64,000 nt of DNA from Rheinheimera maricola (GCF_016918075.2 NZ_JAERPS020000003.1:310001-374000); one strand, 5' to 3'; shown: positions 9,350 to 19,026, numbered from the stretch's first letter. Translations and numbers: made by a program. The notes: generated by a model not told the origin, from the letters alone.

Positions 9350-11008
9350 TTAAAAGAATGGCTCTATTGCGGGGCTACCGTCTACCAGTATAATTTTTGA
9401 CGGCCCATATTCACGACGACTACGAATACCATCTTTATCAAACCGTACTTCTACTGCAGAGAACAGTTGTTGGCGCACAATAATTAGCGCCTGACTAAGC
9501 TTTTCCTTGCGCTGTAACTCCAACACTTTTACATCTTCAATCAGTGCCACAGCGACATTTTTTTGTTCTTCAAACTCCAATTGCAACTCTTGTCGGCGCG
9601 CATCTATTTGTGGGCTGCCCTTAATTTTTTTCAACTTTTCTACTTGTTCACGTATATCTTGCATATCGTTTTTTGCAGCGGTAATGCTGGCTCGCAAAAC
9701 CTCCTGTTTTTCAACTATCGGGTCAATCATACGATTTAACTCAATAACGATATTACTGCTCGAAGGTGCGCCCAAATTACCGGTGTAGATACCGTAGTCC
9801 AGATAGTAATAACCACCGATAACCTTACCATTTGGGTTGTCTTCCGGGCCGGCATAAACTTTGGCAGCTGATACAGCGCAGTGCATAATTTGCTTTTTTA
9901 CGTACACATTGCCGTCTGCAGTTAAACGGGCATATTGCGCCAGGTTACACTCAATATCGCCTTTAGCTTTTAACTGAGTACTATACTCACTATCTTTCTC
10001 AGCGGTAGCAATTTGATGGCCAATAATAGAGCCGCCAATTTTAATATCACCGCCAGCCTCAACTAAAAGTCCCTCAACAAATCCTTTCACAAAGACATTG
10101 CCACCAGCAACAACTTTCATCCCTTCGGACACGTCACCATTTACCACAACAGAACCGCGAAATATTATATGGCCGGTGGCTAAATCAACGTTCTTCACTG
10201 TAAACACTTCGTCTACCGTTGCGCCTTGCTCAATAACACGCGGCAAACCATCGCGCGCGGCCAGTAATAAGTCTGCGTCAGCAGCAGAAAACTCAGTACC
10301 TTCACCTTGGCTCCACTCAACAACCATACCTGGCACGGCCGGCAACACTGTGCCAGTTACTGTCATGCCGTCTACACCTGGTGTAGGTGGGTGACGCCGC
10401 ATTAACGACTCACCGCTGCGTATTGCCGGAATAACACCAAAATCACGTAAGTCGGCCTTTTCTTCAGATTGCAATAGCGGCTTATTACGCCGACTTTCTA
10501 TTTCAGGGATCAAAGCTTCAAATCGCGAGTTCTCACCATGCACGGCTGCACGGCCTCGCGCTATAACTAATTTCACTTTGCTACCTGGCTCAGCTTTACT
10601 GGCATGGGTTACTAGTTTAATAATGTGTTCTTTACTAAAACCAAACACTATACCCGCTTCCTGCGCTGATTTTACCAGCATGTTGGCCGATATCGGATCA
10701 CCTCCCCAAGCCGCTGTAATAATTGCAGCCGCCGCCATTTTATCTTCATTGATATCAAAGCTGAGTTCTGCCGGACGTTTTTCGGCAATGCGGTAATTAA
10801 GGGGGGTGCCAACCGGCTGCAGTTGATCTTTGATTTTTAGCTGGATCTGTTGATATTCCACCAGCAAGTTCGTTATTTGTTCCTGAATCAAAAAGCAGCG
10901 GCCGTAGCCCGCCTCTTGTAATTTTGTGTTCACATCTTGTGCGCTCAGCGCGCTCAGTGTGACTGGCACCGTTATTTTTATACTTTTATTATGCTCAGAA
11001 AATTGCAT
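9350..11008 (-). CDS. DUF342 (FapA-type) polymer-forming-like protein
   Basis: A 552-residue cytosolic protein of the DUF342 / flagellar assembly protein A family. It has an N-terminal helical region, a central right-handed beta-helix-like repeat zone (GDVSEGMKVVAGGNVFVKG, GGDIKIGGSIIG, KGDIECN, DGNVYVKK, about residues 260-390), and a C-terminal coiled coil (about 420-510). Family members in Vibrio are linked to polar flagellum positioning. Here no flagellar genes are next to it, although pomAB and cheV occur elsewhere in the window. No membrane segment is seen. Confidence 0.8.
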   Translation of the reverse strand: MQFSEHNKSIKITVPVTLSALSAQDVNTKLQEAGYGRCFLIQEQITNLLVEYQQIQLKIKDQLQPVGTPLNYRIAEKRPAELSFDINEDKMAAAAIITAAWGGDPISANMLVKSAQEAGIVFGFSKEHIIKLVTHASKAEPGSKVKLVIARGRAAVHGENSRFEALIPEIESRRNKPLLQSEEKADLRDFGVIPAIRSGESLMRRHPPTPGVDGMTVTGTVLPAVPGMVVEWSQGEGTEFSAADADLLLAARDGLPRVIEQGATVDEVFTVKNVDLATGHIIFRGSVVVNGDVSEGMKVVAGGNVFVKGFVEGLLVEAGGDIKIGGSIIGHQIATAEKDSEYSTQLKAKGDIECNLAQYARLTADGNVYVKKQIMHCAVSAAKVYAGPEDNPNGKVIGGYYYLDYGIYTGNLGAPSSSNIVIELNRMIDPIVEKQEVLRASITAAKNDMQDIREQVEKLKKIKGSPQIDARRQELQLEFEEQKNVAVALIEDVKVLELQRKEKLSQALIIVRQQLFSAVEVRFDKDGIRSRREYGPSKIILVDGSPAIEPFF

Positions 11009-11079
11009 AGGGCTTCACATTTTAAGTTACTACAACAAAGCTAAACTAATGGAACAAATAACCGGCAAAAAAACAAGCA

Positions 11080-11095
11080 CTCTAACCACTTAGAG
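11080..11095 (-). terminator. Rho-independent terminator after the 111-residue gene
   Basis: On the minus strand CTCTAA-GTGG-TTAGAG is followed by TGCTTG and then seven T residues (the A run at 11067-11073 on the plus strand). The six-pair stem is short, but position and T run fit termination downstream of the 11116-11451 gene. Confidence 0.5.
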
Positions 11096-11115
11096 GGCCA
11101 ATCATAACGGCGCAA

Positions 11116-11451
11116 TCAGATATAATTTTCCTGATGGATACGGATAAATAGATCTGTACCTATTTTACTGTAATCAATTTTATATTCTTTATTATTAATT
11201 GCTTGTACAAATAATAATGTTTTTGCTTCACCAAACACGTCTGAACTAGAAATATCAACAATTTCCATATAGCGCTCTTTAGCTTCTGCACGGCTTGCAG
11301 GCACAGTTTCACTGAAAATTTTAACGCTGTTGCGGGTTACTATTACCACAGGATCGTTATCGTCATTCATTACAATTAAGTCTAGCTTTTTATTCTTGTG
11401 TATTAGTGTGTTACGGCCACTAACCAGAAACGCTTTTTCATAATTATTCAT
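11116..11451 (-). CDS. Hypothetical 111-residue protein
   Basis: I do not recognise this protein. The ATG follows CAGGG with seven bases of spacing, and a terminator-like hairpin follows the stop, so it is likely a real gene. It is hydrophilic, has no signal peptide or membrane segment, contains no Cys, and has alternating beta-strand-like stretches (LDLIVMNDDNDPVVIVT; KTLLFVQAINNKEYKIDY). It might be a small single-domain cytosolic protein. It lies 107 bp upstream of the FapA-like gene on the same strand and 60 bp downstream of the DUF2982-like gene. Confidence 0.6.
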   Translation of the reverse strand: MNNYEKAFLVSGRNTLIHKNKKLDLIVMNDDNDPVVIVTRNSVKIFSETVPASRAEAKERYMEIVDISSSDVFGEAKTLLFVQAINNKEYKIDYSKIGTDLFIRIHQENYI

Positions 11452-11510
11452 TTATTGCCCTGCATAAATGTCACTGTTGCCAACATTATGATACAGACAG
11501 CCAGAAGTGT

Positions 11511-12173
11511 CTAGGTTGCTGTATTCTGTATACATTGTAATCTGGCTTGGTTAATTTCTCTGCACAGTTGCTCAGCATGTTTTTGTGTTGAGGATACCGG
11601 AACATAGAGCTCATAACCAAAAGTGTCAGCTAACCGCTGCATGCGCCAGCCAAACGCCGCTTTGATACCATTGTAGTCAGTACTGCGGGTACTAAACTTA
11701 TCCGTCTCTGTTAACAACTCACTGGCGCAGCCACCCATGCTGCAACCCTGGCGAACGGCCTCAAGATATAATGCTCGCTGCTCTGTCATAATCCGAACCG
11801 CCAAACGCAATGGAAGTTGTTGTAAAAACGCGTCGTAATTACCCAGCTTAAAGGCTATATAACTTAAAGTCGTCTGACCCGATTGCGGCACACCGCTATA
11901 TTGCAAGCAGTGCCATGACAATAACCAACTACCGCGCCGGTGGAAATAGCGAATACCATCGCTATCAAGTTGCAAAAAATAGCGCGGCTCGGATAGCTTG
12001 GCCCAACCGGCAAAAATACCTAACAATGCCAGAACAAATGCCAGTGCATGCAACAACGACACTTGGTCAATCCAAATTAGGCTTAATAGCAACGTTACCA
12101 ATATGGTGCTGCTGCATAACAAAACAGCTGCGCCACCGCGACTACTGCTGCCTTCTAGCTGTATAGGTTTCAT
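11511..12173 (-). CDS. Membrane-anchored protein, probably DUF2982
   Basis: About 220 residues. Two N-terminal membrane segments (about residues 18-36 and 41-62) precede a cytosolic domain containing FLQLDSDGIRYFHRRGSWLLSWHCLQ and later a Cys-containing MGGCASELL. The order and length resemble DUF2982 proteins of Alteromonadales and Shewanella, but I am not certain of the family name. Two starts are possible: ATG at 12182 has its Shine-Dalgarno directly abutting, while ATG at 12173 has AAGGG nine bases upstream, so I prefer the latter. A possible small gene ends four bases upstream of the first ATG. Confidence 0.65.
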   Translation of the reverse strand: MKPIQLEGSSSRGGAAVLLCSSTILVTLLLSLIWIDQVSLLHALAFVLALLGIFAGWAKLSEPRYFLQLDSDGIRYFHRRGSWLLSWHCLQYSGVPQSGQTTLSYIAFKLGNYDAFLQQLPLRLAVRIMTEQRALYLEAVRQGCSMGGCASELLTETDKFSTRSTDYNGIKAAFGWRMQRLADTFGYELYVPVSSTQKHAEQLCREINQARLQCIQNTAT

Positions 12174-12185
12174 ATTGTGCATCCC

Positions 12186-12422
12186 TTACAAGCCTGGTTT
12201 TATAAGCCAACTATGGCAGCCTTTAGCGTTAAGTTCACCATTTGTTGTCAAATAGGCTAAGCAATTACTGCGTTGAATCGACCAACGCCGCTGCGATTGC
12301 GATAACAGGAAATCTAAACCACACTTTCTTCCATACAATATGGCTGGAATTATTAAACAGCTGTTACACGGGGTTACTGTGGCAAAATTACATTCAAAAT
12401 TAATTTGGGTGATTTTAATCAC
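12186..12422 (-). CDS. Possible small protein upstream of the DUF2982-like gene (doubtful)
   Basis: An open frame of up to 78 codons whose TAA overlaps the Shine-Dalgarno region of the following gene, an arrangement typical of coupled genes. The C-terminal 40 residues (QRRWSIQRSNCLAYL ... CHSWLIKPGL) look protein-like and rich in Cys, Trp and His. However, its 5' end overlaps the start of the divergent efflux gene, and no good ribosome-binding site or ATG is seen inside a non-overlapping part. It could be a short real gene starting internally at a rare codon, or a remnant. Confidence 0.3.
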   Translation of the reverse strand: MIKITQINFECNFATVTPCNSCLIIPAILYGRKCGLDFLLSQSQRRWSIQRSNCLAYLTTNGELNAKGCHSWLIKPGL

Positions 12423-13431
12423 TCTGTTGCTATTTGTTGGCTACTTATACTGGATGCCTGGACAGAAAACAGAAACGCGCCGCGCCGGCACTGCGGTTGC
12501 TGTTAGCACAGCAACGGTGCAAACCATGCCAATGATCCGCAGTGTAAACGCATTAGGTACCGGCATTTCTAATCAATCTATTACGCTGGTATCGCCAACC
12601 AGTGACTTTGTTACTGAGTTAAATGTACGCGAAGGAAAAGCGGTAAAAAATGGTGAAGTAATTGCACGGCTGAATGATATCGAAGAGCGCGCCCGCGTGA
12701 CCGAATTGCAGGGCATACTTGAAGATAACAAGCGCCAACTAGCTCGATTAAAAAATCTGGCAACCACCCAAGCCACTGCACAATCTTTGTTAGATGAGCA
12801 ACAAACCAAAGTAAATACTACGCTGGCACAGTTGGACATTGCAAAAGCACAATTGGCCGAAATGACCATAATGGCGCCGTTTGACGGTTACCTTGGTCTA
12901 CGCCAGGTTAGCGAAGGTGCCTACCTTAACGCTGGTACAGTCATTACTACATTAGACGATTTAAACACCTTGCGGGTGGCCTTTAGTGTAGCAGAACACT
13001 ATTTGGCAGATATAGCTGTCGGCATGCCATTAACGGTAACTAACGCCGCTTATGGCACTGCTGCGTTCAGTGGAAAAATAAGCGCTGTAGATACACGGTT
13101 AGACCCTGTTACTCGTACAGTAACTGTGCATGGCGCCTTACCCAACACTGACTTAAAATTACGCCCGGGAATGCTACTCAATGTAACGTTAGAGCTGGAT
13201 AAACGCCAAGCGCTGCAAATTTCTGAAAAGGCGCTGGTACCGCAGCAGCAAAAACAATTTGTTTACAAAGTCGATGCCCAAAGCAAAGTATCCCAGGTTG
13301 AAGTCACGATCGGCCAGCGCATCCCGGGTTGGGTAGAAATACTCACCGGCTTGGAGGAAGGTGATGAAGTGGTGGTAGAGGGCATTCAAAAGCTGCGCTC
13401 TGGTGTCAGTATTAACCGCGTCGGAGGTTAA
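12340..13431 (+). CDS. RND efflux periplasmic adaptor (membrane fusion protein)
   Basis: A 363-residue HlyD/AcrA-family adaptor. There is an N-terminal membrane anchor (WVILITLLLFVGYLYWM), a lipoyl-like half (VTELNVREGKAVKNGEVIARLND), a coiled-coil hairpin (about 115-165) with the returning half MAPFDGYLGLRQVSEGAYL, then beta-barrel and membrane-proximal domains. It links the inner-membrane pump to an outer-membrane channel. The anchor shows no lipobox. A GTG at 12379 with GGGG upstream is an alternative start that removes 13 poorly convincing residues. It ends two bases before the pump gene, forming an operon without an outer-membrane factor. Confidence 0.88.
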   Translation: MAGIIKQLLHGVTVAKLHSKLIWVILITLLLFVGYLYWMPGQKTETRRAGTAVAVSTATVQTMPMIRSVNALGTGISNQSITLVSPTSDFVTELNVREGKAVKNGEVIARLNDIEERARVTELQGILEDNKRQLARLKNLATTQATAQSLLDEQQTKVNTTLAQLDIAKAQLAEMTIMAPFDGYLGLRQVSEGAYLNAGTVITTLDDLNTLRVAFSVAEHYLADIAVGMPLTVTNAAYGTAAFSGKISAVDTRLDPVTRTVTVHGALPNTDLKLRPGMLLNVTLELDKRQALQISEKALVPQQQKQFVYKVDAQSKVSQVEVTIGQRIPGWVEILTGLEEGDEVVVEGIQKLRSGVSINRVGG

Positions 13432-13433
13432 CT

Positions 13434-16400
13434 ATGTGGTTATCTGATACCTCAGTTAAACGGCCGGTTTTTGCTACCGTTGTTAATTTACTGCTTATCG
13501 TATTTGGTATTGTTTGCTTTAGCATGCTGCCACTGCGCGAATACCCAGACATAGATACGCCAATTGTCAGTATTAGTACCAACTACCCTGGCGCATCAGC
13601 AGAGATTGTAGAATCAAAGATCACCCAACTATTAGAAGACCGCATCAGTGGTGTTGAAGGTATAAAAAACATTAATTCTAGCAGCCGTAACGGCCGCTCA
13701 AATATTTCCATTGAGTTTAACGTAGAGCGTGACATTGACTCTGCCGCTAATGACGTACGCGACCGTGTATCGCGTGCATTGAACAATTTACCTGATCAGG
13801 CCGACCCACCAGAAGTATCCAAAGCCAGTGATGATGAAGATACCATTGCCTGGTTTGTGTTAAACAGTGAAACCATGACCTCATTGGAACTGACTGACTA
13901 CGCCGATCGCTATATCGTCGAGCGATTCTCAGTGGTAGATGGCGTAGCCCGTTTGCAACTGGGCGGCGCACGTGATTATGCTATGCGCATCTGGCTGGAT
14001 CGCGACGCCATGGCATCGCGCGGGGTTACCGTACAGGACATTGAAAATGTACTACGGGCCGAAAACGTTGAGCTCCCTGCCGGCAATATTAAATCAACAG
14101 AACGTGATTTTACCGTGCGTGTGCTGCGTACTTACAAAACACAACAGGACTTCCGCCGGCTGGTGATTAAGCGCGGTGACAACAATTATCTGGTGCGCTT
14201 AGGTGAAGTCGCTGATGTATTGTTAACAGCCGAAAACGAAGAAAGCGAGTTTCGCGGCGATGGCAAAAACCTGCTAGGCATAGGCATTATAAAACAGTCA
14301 AAAGCCAATACGCTTGAAGTAGTAAAAGCCGCCAGAGCTGAGATGGAGCAGATAAAACAAGCCCTGCCTGATGGTACAACCATTGAACCTGGCTATGACT
14401 CATCGTTGTTTATTGCTGAATCAATTAAAGAGGTATACAACACCCTGGCTATTGCTATGGCGTTGGTAATAGTGGTTATCTTCTTATTTCTTGGCAATAT
14501 CCGAGCAACTTTTATTCCGGCCGTTACGGTGCCTGTGGCGCTGGTTGCGGCAGTTACAGTGCTTTATGCCCTGGATTTTTCGGTCAACCTTCTTACTCTG
14601 TTAGCTATGGTGCTGGCAATAGGTTTGGTAGTTGATGACTCTATAGTCGTACTGGAAAACATTTACCGGCGCATTGAGTTGGGCGAGCACCCGCTGGTGG
14701 CATCATATCGTGGTGCACGCGAGGTTGGCTTTGCGGTTGTTGCCACCACACTGGTGCTCATTTCGGTATTTGTACCCTTAGTGTTTATGCAAGGTCAGCT
14801 CGGAAAATTATTTACTGAATTTGCCCTCGCCATTGCCGCGGCAGTAGCGTTCTCAAGTGTAACGGCTTTAACCTTATCGCCGATGTTATGCAGCAAATTG
14901 CTCACTCACCAAAAACGTGAAAGCAAGCTCGGCTTATGGCTGCATGCGGCGTTTCATAAGTTAGAAGCGGCTTATCGGCGTCAACTAAACGTGGTGTGCG
15001 CCACCCGTTGGCCGGTTATTGCCGTCGTAGCGCTGTGCTTTGTTGCCAGTTATATGTTAGTAAAACTGCTGCCGAGTGAACTGGCGCCGACTGAAGATCG
15101 CGGTACTTTTTTTGTCATGATGAGTCCGGCGGAAGGCGCCAGTTATACTAGCAACAGCCGCAACATGCGCCTGATTGAAGATGTACTAATGCCTTATTAT
15201 CAGCAAGGCGAATTTAACCGGTTGCTGGTTCGCGTTCCCGGCTGGGGCAACAGTGGCGGCGTCGCCATTGTCGGCACCGAAAACTGGCACAACGGTAAGC
15301 GCCGCACTGAGGAACTAATGGCGGAAGTAGGCCAAAAGCTGAATGAAATACCTGATGTACGTGCCTTTACCTTTATGCGCAGCGGCCTGGGCGGTGGCGG
15401 CGGCGGTGGCAGGCCAATTCAATTTGTGTTGCAGGGCAATACCTATGAAGAGCTGGCACGCTGGCGCGATGTGGTGATCAACAAAGCAGCAGAAAACCCT
15501 AATATTCTAATGTTGGATCACGATTATAAAGAAACGGTGCCGCAGGTACTGGTTGAAATTGACACAGAACGGGCCGGTGACCTGGGTATTTCAGTTGGTG
15601 CTATTGGCCGTTCGCTTGAAGCGATGCTTGGAGGGCGACGCGTCACCACCTTCCTCGACCGCGGTAAAGAATATGACGTAATTCTGGAGGGTTTGGATGA
15701 AGACTTTGCCGAGCCAGGCAGCATAACCAATGTATATTTGCGCTCTGAAACCTCAGGCCAGCTTATCCCGCTGGATAACCTGGTAACCTTGCGCGAAGAG
15801 GCAACGTCATCCAGCTTAAACCGCTACAACCGTATGCGTAGCATTACTTTAACTGCCAGTATGGCGCCGGGTTACAGCTTGGGAGAAGCGCTGGAGTACT
15901 TGGAGAATATCGTTAAAACTGAAATTCAAGACACGGTAGGCATTGATTACAAAGGCGAATCGCTGCTGTTTCAGGAGAGCGGCAGCTCTACTTTAATGGT
16001 ATTTATTCTGGCACTGCTTATCACCTACCTGGTATTAGCGGCACAGTTTGAAAGCTTTATTCACCCGCTGGTAATATTGATCACCGTACCACTTGGCTTG
16101 GTTGGCGCGTTATCCGGATTGTATTTCAGTGGCATGACTCTAAACATTTATAGTCAGATCGGCTTGGTAATGTTAATTGGATTAGTAGCAAAAAACGGTA
16201 TCTTAATTGTAGAGTTTGCCAACCAATTGCGTGATGCCGGTGTTGAGTTCGTCAGCGCAGTGCAACAAGCGGCAACACAGCGCTTGCGTCCTATTGTTAT
16301 GACCGCATTTACTACCGCTATGAGCAGCATTCCACTTATTGTAGCCACCGGACCGGGTTCAGAAAGCCGAATGGTCATTGGTATGGTGATCTTCTCCGGC

Positions 16401-16556
16401 GTGGCATTAGCAACATTAATGACCATCTATGTTGTACCGGTATTGTATATAGCGCTGGCGCGTAACACTGGCTCACCAAAACGGTTGGAACAAAGATTAC
16501 ACCAACTGGAGCAGCAGGCACCAGATGAACATGCCGCTGACGAGATACATCCTTAA
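13434..16556 (+). CDS. RND multidrug efflux permease (HAE-1 family)
   Basis: A 1040-residue AcrB/MexF-like proton-driven pump, full length for the family. The N-terminus is typical (SVKRPVFATVVNLLLIVFG). The proton-relay aspartates are present in TM4 (GLVVDDSIVVLENIYRR, about residue 400). The second half begins near residue 535 with another membrane segment, and the last TM bundle holds GLVAKNGILIVEFANQL. A glycine run (GLGGGGGGGRP, about residue 650) lies in the second porter region. Substrates cannot be read from sequence. It is followed by a strong terminator, so the operon contains only adaptor and pump and must borrow an outer-membrane channel. Confidence 0.92.
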   Translation: MWLSDTSVKRPVFATVVNLLLIVFGIVCFSMLPLREYPDIDTPIVSISTNYPGASAEIVESKITQLLEDRISGVEGIKNINSSSRNGRSNISIEFNVERDIDSAANDVRDRVSRALNNLPDQADPPEVSKASDDEDTIAWFVLNSETMTSLELTDYADRYIVERFSVVDGVARLQLGGARDYAMRIWLDRDAMASRGVTVQDIENVLRAENVELPAGNIKSTERDFTVRVLRTYKTQQDFRRLVIKRGDNNYLVRLGEVADVLLTAENEESEFRGDGKNLLGIGIIKQSKANTLEVVKAARAEMEQIKQALPDGTTIEPGYDSSLFIAESIKEVYNTLAIAMALVIVVIFLFLGNIRATFIPAVTVPVALVAAVTVLYALDFSVNLLTLLAMVLAIGLVVDDSIVVLENIYRRIELGEHPLVASYRGAREVGFAVVATTLVLISVFVPLVFMQGQLGKLFTEFALAIAAAVAFSSVTALTLSPMLCSKLLTHQKRESKLGLWLHAAFHKLEAAYRRQLNVVCATRWPVIAVVALCFVASYMLVKLLPSELAPTEDRGTFFVMMSPAEGASYTSNSRNMRLIEDVLMPYYQQGEFNRLLVRVPGWGNSGGVAIVGTENWHNGKRRTEELMAEVGQKLNEIPDVRAFTFMRSGLGGGGGGGRPIQFVLQGNTYEELARWRDVVINKAAENPNILMLDHDYKETVPQVLVEIDTERAGDLGISVGAIGRSLEAMLGGRRVTTFLDRGKEYDVILEGLDEDFAEPGSITNVYLRSETSGQLIPLDNLVTLREEATSSSLNRYNRMRSITLTASMAPGYSLGEALEYLENIVKTEIQDTVGIDYKGESLLFQESGSSTLMVFILALLITYLVLAAQFESFIHPLVILITVPLGLVGALSGLYFSGMTLNIYSQIGLVMLIGLVAKNGILIVEFANQLRDAGVEFVSAVQQAATQRLRPIVMTAFTTAMSSIPLIVATGPGSESRMVIGMVIFSGVALATLMTIYVVPVLYIALARNTGSPKRLEQRLHQLEQQAPDEHAADEIHP

Positions 16557-16560
16557 GCTA

Positions 16561-16595
16561 AAACTAAACAGGCGCCATTGGCGCCTGTTTAGTTT
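16561..16595. terminator. Strong bidirectional terminator
   Basis: Perfect 16-bp arms at 16561-16576 and 16580-16595 (core CAGGCGCC / GGCGCCTG) with a three-base loop, followed by T residues on the plus strand and preceded by A residues that give a T tract on the other strand. It separates the RND pump from the convergent SDR gene and probably serves both. Confidence 0.85.
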
Positions 16596-16618
16596 TTACT
16601 CGTACAACAACCACTGCA

Positions 16619-17323
16619 TTAATACGGCAATATACTGCCATCCCAATTTAGCAAACAACCACTTGCTGCCGGTTGCAACCCTGCGGCTACATGCGCCAAT
16701 CGCAATGCCGTACTTGCTGCGCTTTGTAATTGTCCTTGCGGCAAATTTGCCTGAAAAGGCATAGATAGAGCAGTATCCGTGGTACCCGGGTGTACGCTGA
16801 CGATAGCTGCACTTTTATTAAGCCGTGACACTTCAATACTGAGATTCTTAACCAGCATATTCAGCGCAGCCTTACTGATGCGATAGCTATACCAGCCGCC
16901 TAAGGCATTGTCCGTTATACTGCCTACCTTTGCACTTAACACCAACAGCTTGATATTTGGCGTTTTGCACAAATAGTTAAACAGCAACTGTAAATAACGC
17001 GCCGGCACTGCAACATTGCTGGTCACCCGACTAAGTAATACCTCAGTGTCGAATTGGCGAATGGTTTTTTCTGGTGCCGCCTGAGCGTCGTGCAATACGC
17101 CATTACAGATAAAAATAGTATCAGGTTGTTGCTGTAAAGCTTGTTGCAGCAACTGCTCGGTTATAGCGTGTTGCTGTAATTCATCCTGATACCAATACCA
17201 CTGCTGACCTGCGGCGGGTTGCCTGCTGATAACGCTCACTGTGGCACCCAACGCATAATAATGGTGTGCCAGCGCCAGCCCAATACCGCTGCCACCGCCA
17301 ATCACTAATACTGAAGCACTCAT
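16619..17323 (-). CDS. Short-chain dehydrogenase/reductase
   Basis: A 234-residue classical-type SDR. The nucleotide-binding motif is GGGSGIG at residues 8-14, the strand-4 NG motif is ICNGVLHD, and the catalytic pair is in WYSYRISKAALNM (YxxxK, about residue 150), with a Ser-containing LSAKVGS upstream. It resembles the C-factor/CsgA-like SDRs of unknown substrate. Its ATG overlaps the stop of the upstream FAD oxidoreductase by four bases, so the two are translated together. It ends near the strong terminator shared with the RND operon. Confidence 0.85.
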   Translation of the reverse strand: MSASVLVIGGGSGIGLALAHHYYALGATVSVISRQPAAGQQWYWYQDELQQHAITEQLLQQALQQQPDTIFICNGVLHDAQAAPEKTIRQFDTEVLLSRVTSNVAVPARYLQLLFNYLCKTPNIKLLVLSAKVGSITDNALGGWYSYRISKAALNMLVKNLSIEVSRLNKSAAIVSVHPGTTDTALSMPFQANLPQGQLQSAASTALRLAHVAAGLQPAASGCLLNWDGSILPY

Positions 17324-18366
17324 AGCATTATTGCCTCCGCGGCCTGCACGCCACTAAGCCAGGCATTCTCTACCCTACCGCCATTTAACCAGTCACCACA
17401 TAGCGTTAGTGCAAGTTGCGGCCGATGCAACGCACCGAACAAGCCAAAATCGGGCGCTTGCTGAGCATAACGCCAGCGATGAGCCTGGCTGGTTACAACG
17501 CGGCATGAATGCCCACTTATCCGCTGTAATGCCGATGTTGCCGCCGCCACTATCTGGCTTTTATCAGCCTCAAGGTGTTGCTCTGACCAGGACGGCGTAA
17601 AATGCAGTAGCCAATGCTCAATTGCGCAACGGCCTGATTTAATAGATTGTCGGGCCAACCAACTTACTTCAGTGTCCTGTTTAACAAAAATGCCATCAAA
17701 GTCCAGCGGCAGCGGTGTTGCAAGTTGTAAATCTACTGCCCAGCAAGGCAATAATGCAGCTTGGCCAAATATAGAAGTAAGATCAGCGTCTATTCGGTGC
17801 TGCGCAGTTAACAGTTGCGCGGCCTGCTGCTGCGGTACTGCCAGTACCAGCTGACTAAACTCGCCAACACAACCAATTGCATCAAATAATTGCCATAAGG
17901 TACCGTTAAATTGCACGCGCTCTATCAGACAGCGGCTGTGTAGAGTCACTTCATCTAGCATCTGGCCGACCGGGGCTTGCATTGACGGTATGCCGACAAA
18001 ACGCACTGTGTCATCAGGCGTCGCGGTAAATTGGCCCTGCTGATAAGTTGCTATCCGGCCAGTCCAACGTTCAACAACTCCAGCGTCAAGCCATTGCTGA
18101 CACTGCAGAGCAAAAGCTTTGGTGCGTGCGGTGAAATACTGCGCCCCCAAATCCAGATAGCCGGCGGCTGCGCGCTTACTGCTCATGCGCCCCCCTGCCA
18201 CACGGCCTTTGTCAAACACCACAACGTTGCGTCCGGATTGTTGCAACTGGGCGGCACACGCAGCCCCAGCAATACCGGCGCCAACTATAGCTATTGTCAA
18301 AATTTGTTTTTCCCAATTGCGTATATCGCTAGGCACATTTACGCTGCCTGCCACTGTGGCGATCAA
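17320..18366 (-). CDS. FAD-dependent amine oxidase / renalase-like oxidoreductase
   Basis: Up to 348 residues. The Rossmann motif IAIVGAGIAGAACAAQL and the following VVFDKGRVAGGRMSSKR (GG-doublet region) are clear, as is a C-terminal FAD-contact segment (LCGDWLNGGRVENAWLSG). This matches the renalase-like NAD(P)/FAD oxidoreductases. The first 22 residues before the Rossmann strand are atypical; a TTG at 18300 preceded by GGGA would begin directly at LTIAIVG, so the true start is unsettled. It is coupled to the downstream SDR. In several gammaproteobacteria such genes sit near photolyase or folate-related genes, but here the divergent neighbour is msrA. Confidence 0.82.
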   Translation of the reverse strand: MIATVAGSVNVPSDIRNWEKQILTIAIVGAGIAGAACAAQLQQSGRNVVVFDKGRVAGGRMSSKRAAAGYLDLGAQYFTARTKAFALQCQQWLDAGVVERWTGRIATYQQGQFTATPDDTVRFVGIPSMQAPVGQMLDEVTLHSRCLIERVQFNGTLWQLFDAIGCVGEFSQLVLAVPQQQAAQLLTAQHRIDADLTSIFGQAALLPCWAVDLQLATPLPLDFDGIFVKQDTEVSWLARQSIKSGRCAIEHWLLHFTPSWSEQHLEADKSQIVAAATSALQRISGHSCRVVTSQAHRWRYAQQAPDFGLFGALHRPQLALTLCGDWLNGGRVENAWLSGVQAAEAIML

Positions 18367-18465
18367 TATTAATCGGCAGCCAGACCCATCTAACTGGCTA
18401 GCGAAAGCGTAGGTGTAAGCTATGGTTAATTTAAATTACATAACGGATGAACAGGATAGCCGCAT

Positions 18466-19002
18466 ATGACAATACAAACCGCGACCTTTGGTGCTGGCTG
18501 TTTTTGGTGTTTAGAAGCTGCGATGAATCAACTCAATGGCGTTGCTCAAGCGCTAAGCGGCTACATGGGTGGCAAGGAGAGCTTTCCTACCTATCAGATG
18601 GTGTGTACTGGCAATTCAGGACACGCAGAGGTTGTGCAACTGCAGTTTGAAGACAATATCGTCAGCTTTGAGCAACTATGCCTGATTTTTTTCAGTCTGC
18701 ATGACCCTACCCAACTCAACCGTCAGGGCAATGATATTGGCAGCCAATATCGATCTGTGGTGTTTTACCATAACGATGAGCAACTGCAATTGGTTCGCGG
18801 GGTTATGGCTGAACTGGAGCGAAATAAGGTTTTCCCGCAACGCATAGTAACAGAAATATGCCCTGCAGAGCCGTTCTATGTCGCAGAAGAACACCACCAG
18901 GGCTATTTTTCGCAGCATCCACAGCAAGGTTACTGCCAGGGTATCGTTGCGCCGAAAATGGCCCGCTTCAAGCAACAATATGCTGCTATGCTAAAAAAAT
19001 AA
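18466..19002 (+). CDS. msrA: Peptide methionine-(S)-sulfoxide reductase MsrA
   Basis: A 178-residue enzyme with the MsrA active site GAGCFWCLEA (catalytic Cys12) and the family's HPTQLNRQGND-like segment (HDPTQLNRQGNDIGSQYRS). It repairs methionine-S-sulfoxide in oxidised proteins using thioredoxin. Near the end YFSQHPQQGYCQG places a likely resolving Cys in the C-terminal part. The ATG follows AGGA. It is a monocistronic gene divergent from the FAD oxidoreductase and convergent with btuB. Confidence 0.95.
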   Translation: MTIQTATFGAGCFWCLEAAMNQLNGVAQALSGYMGGKESFPTYQMVCTGNSGHAEVVQLQFEDNIVSFEQLCLIFFSLHDPTQLNRQGNDIGSQYRSVVFYHNDEQLQLVRGVMAELERNKVFPQRIVTEICPAEPFYVAEEHHQGYFSQHPQQGYCQGIVAPKMARFKQQYAAMLKK

Positions 19003-19026
19003 TAATCTGTCCTAATACCAAAGGTA

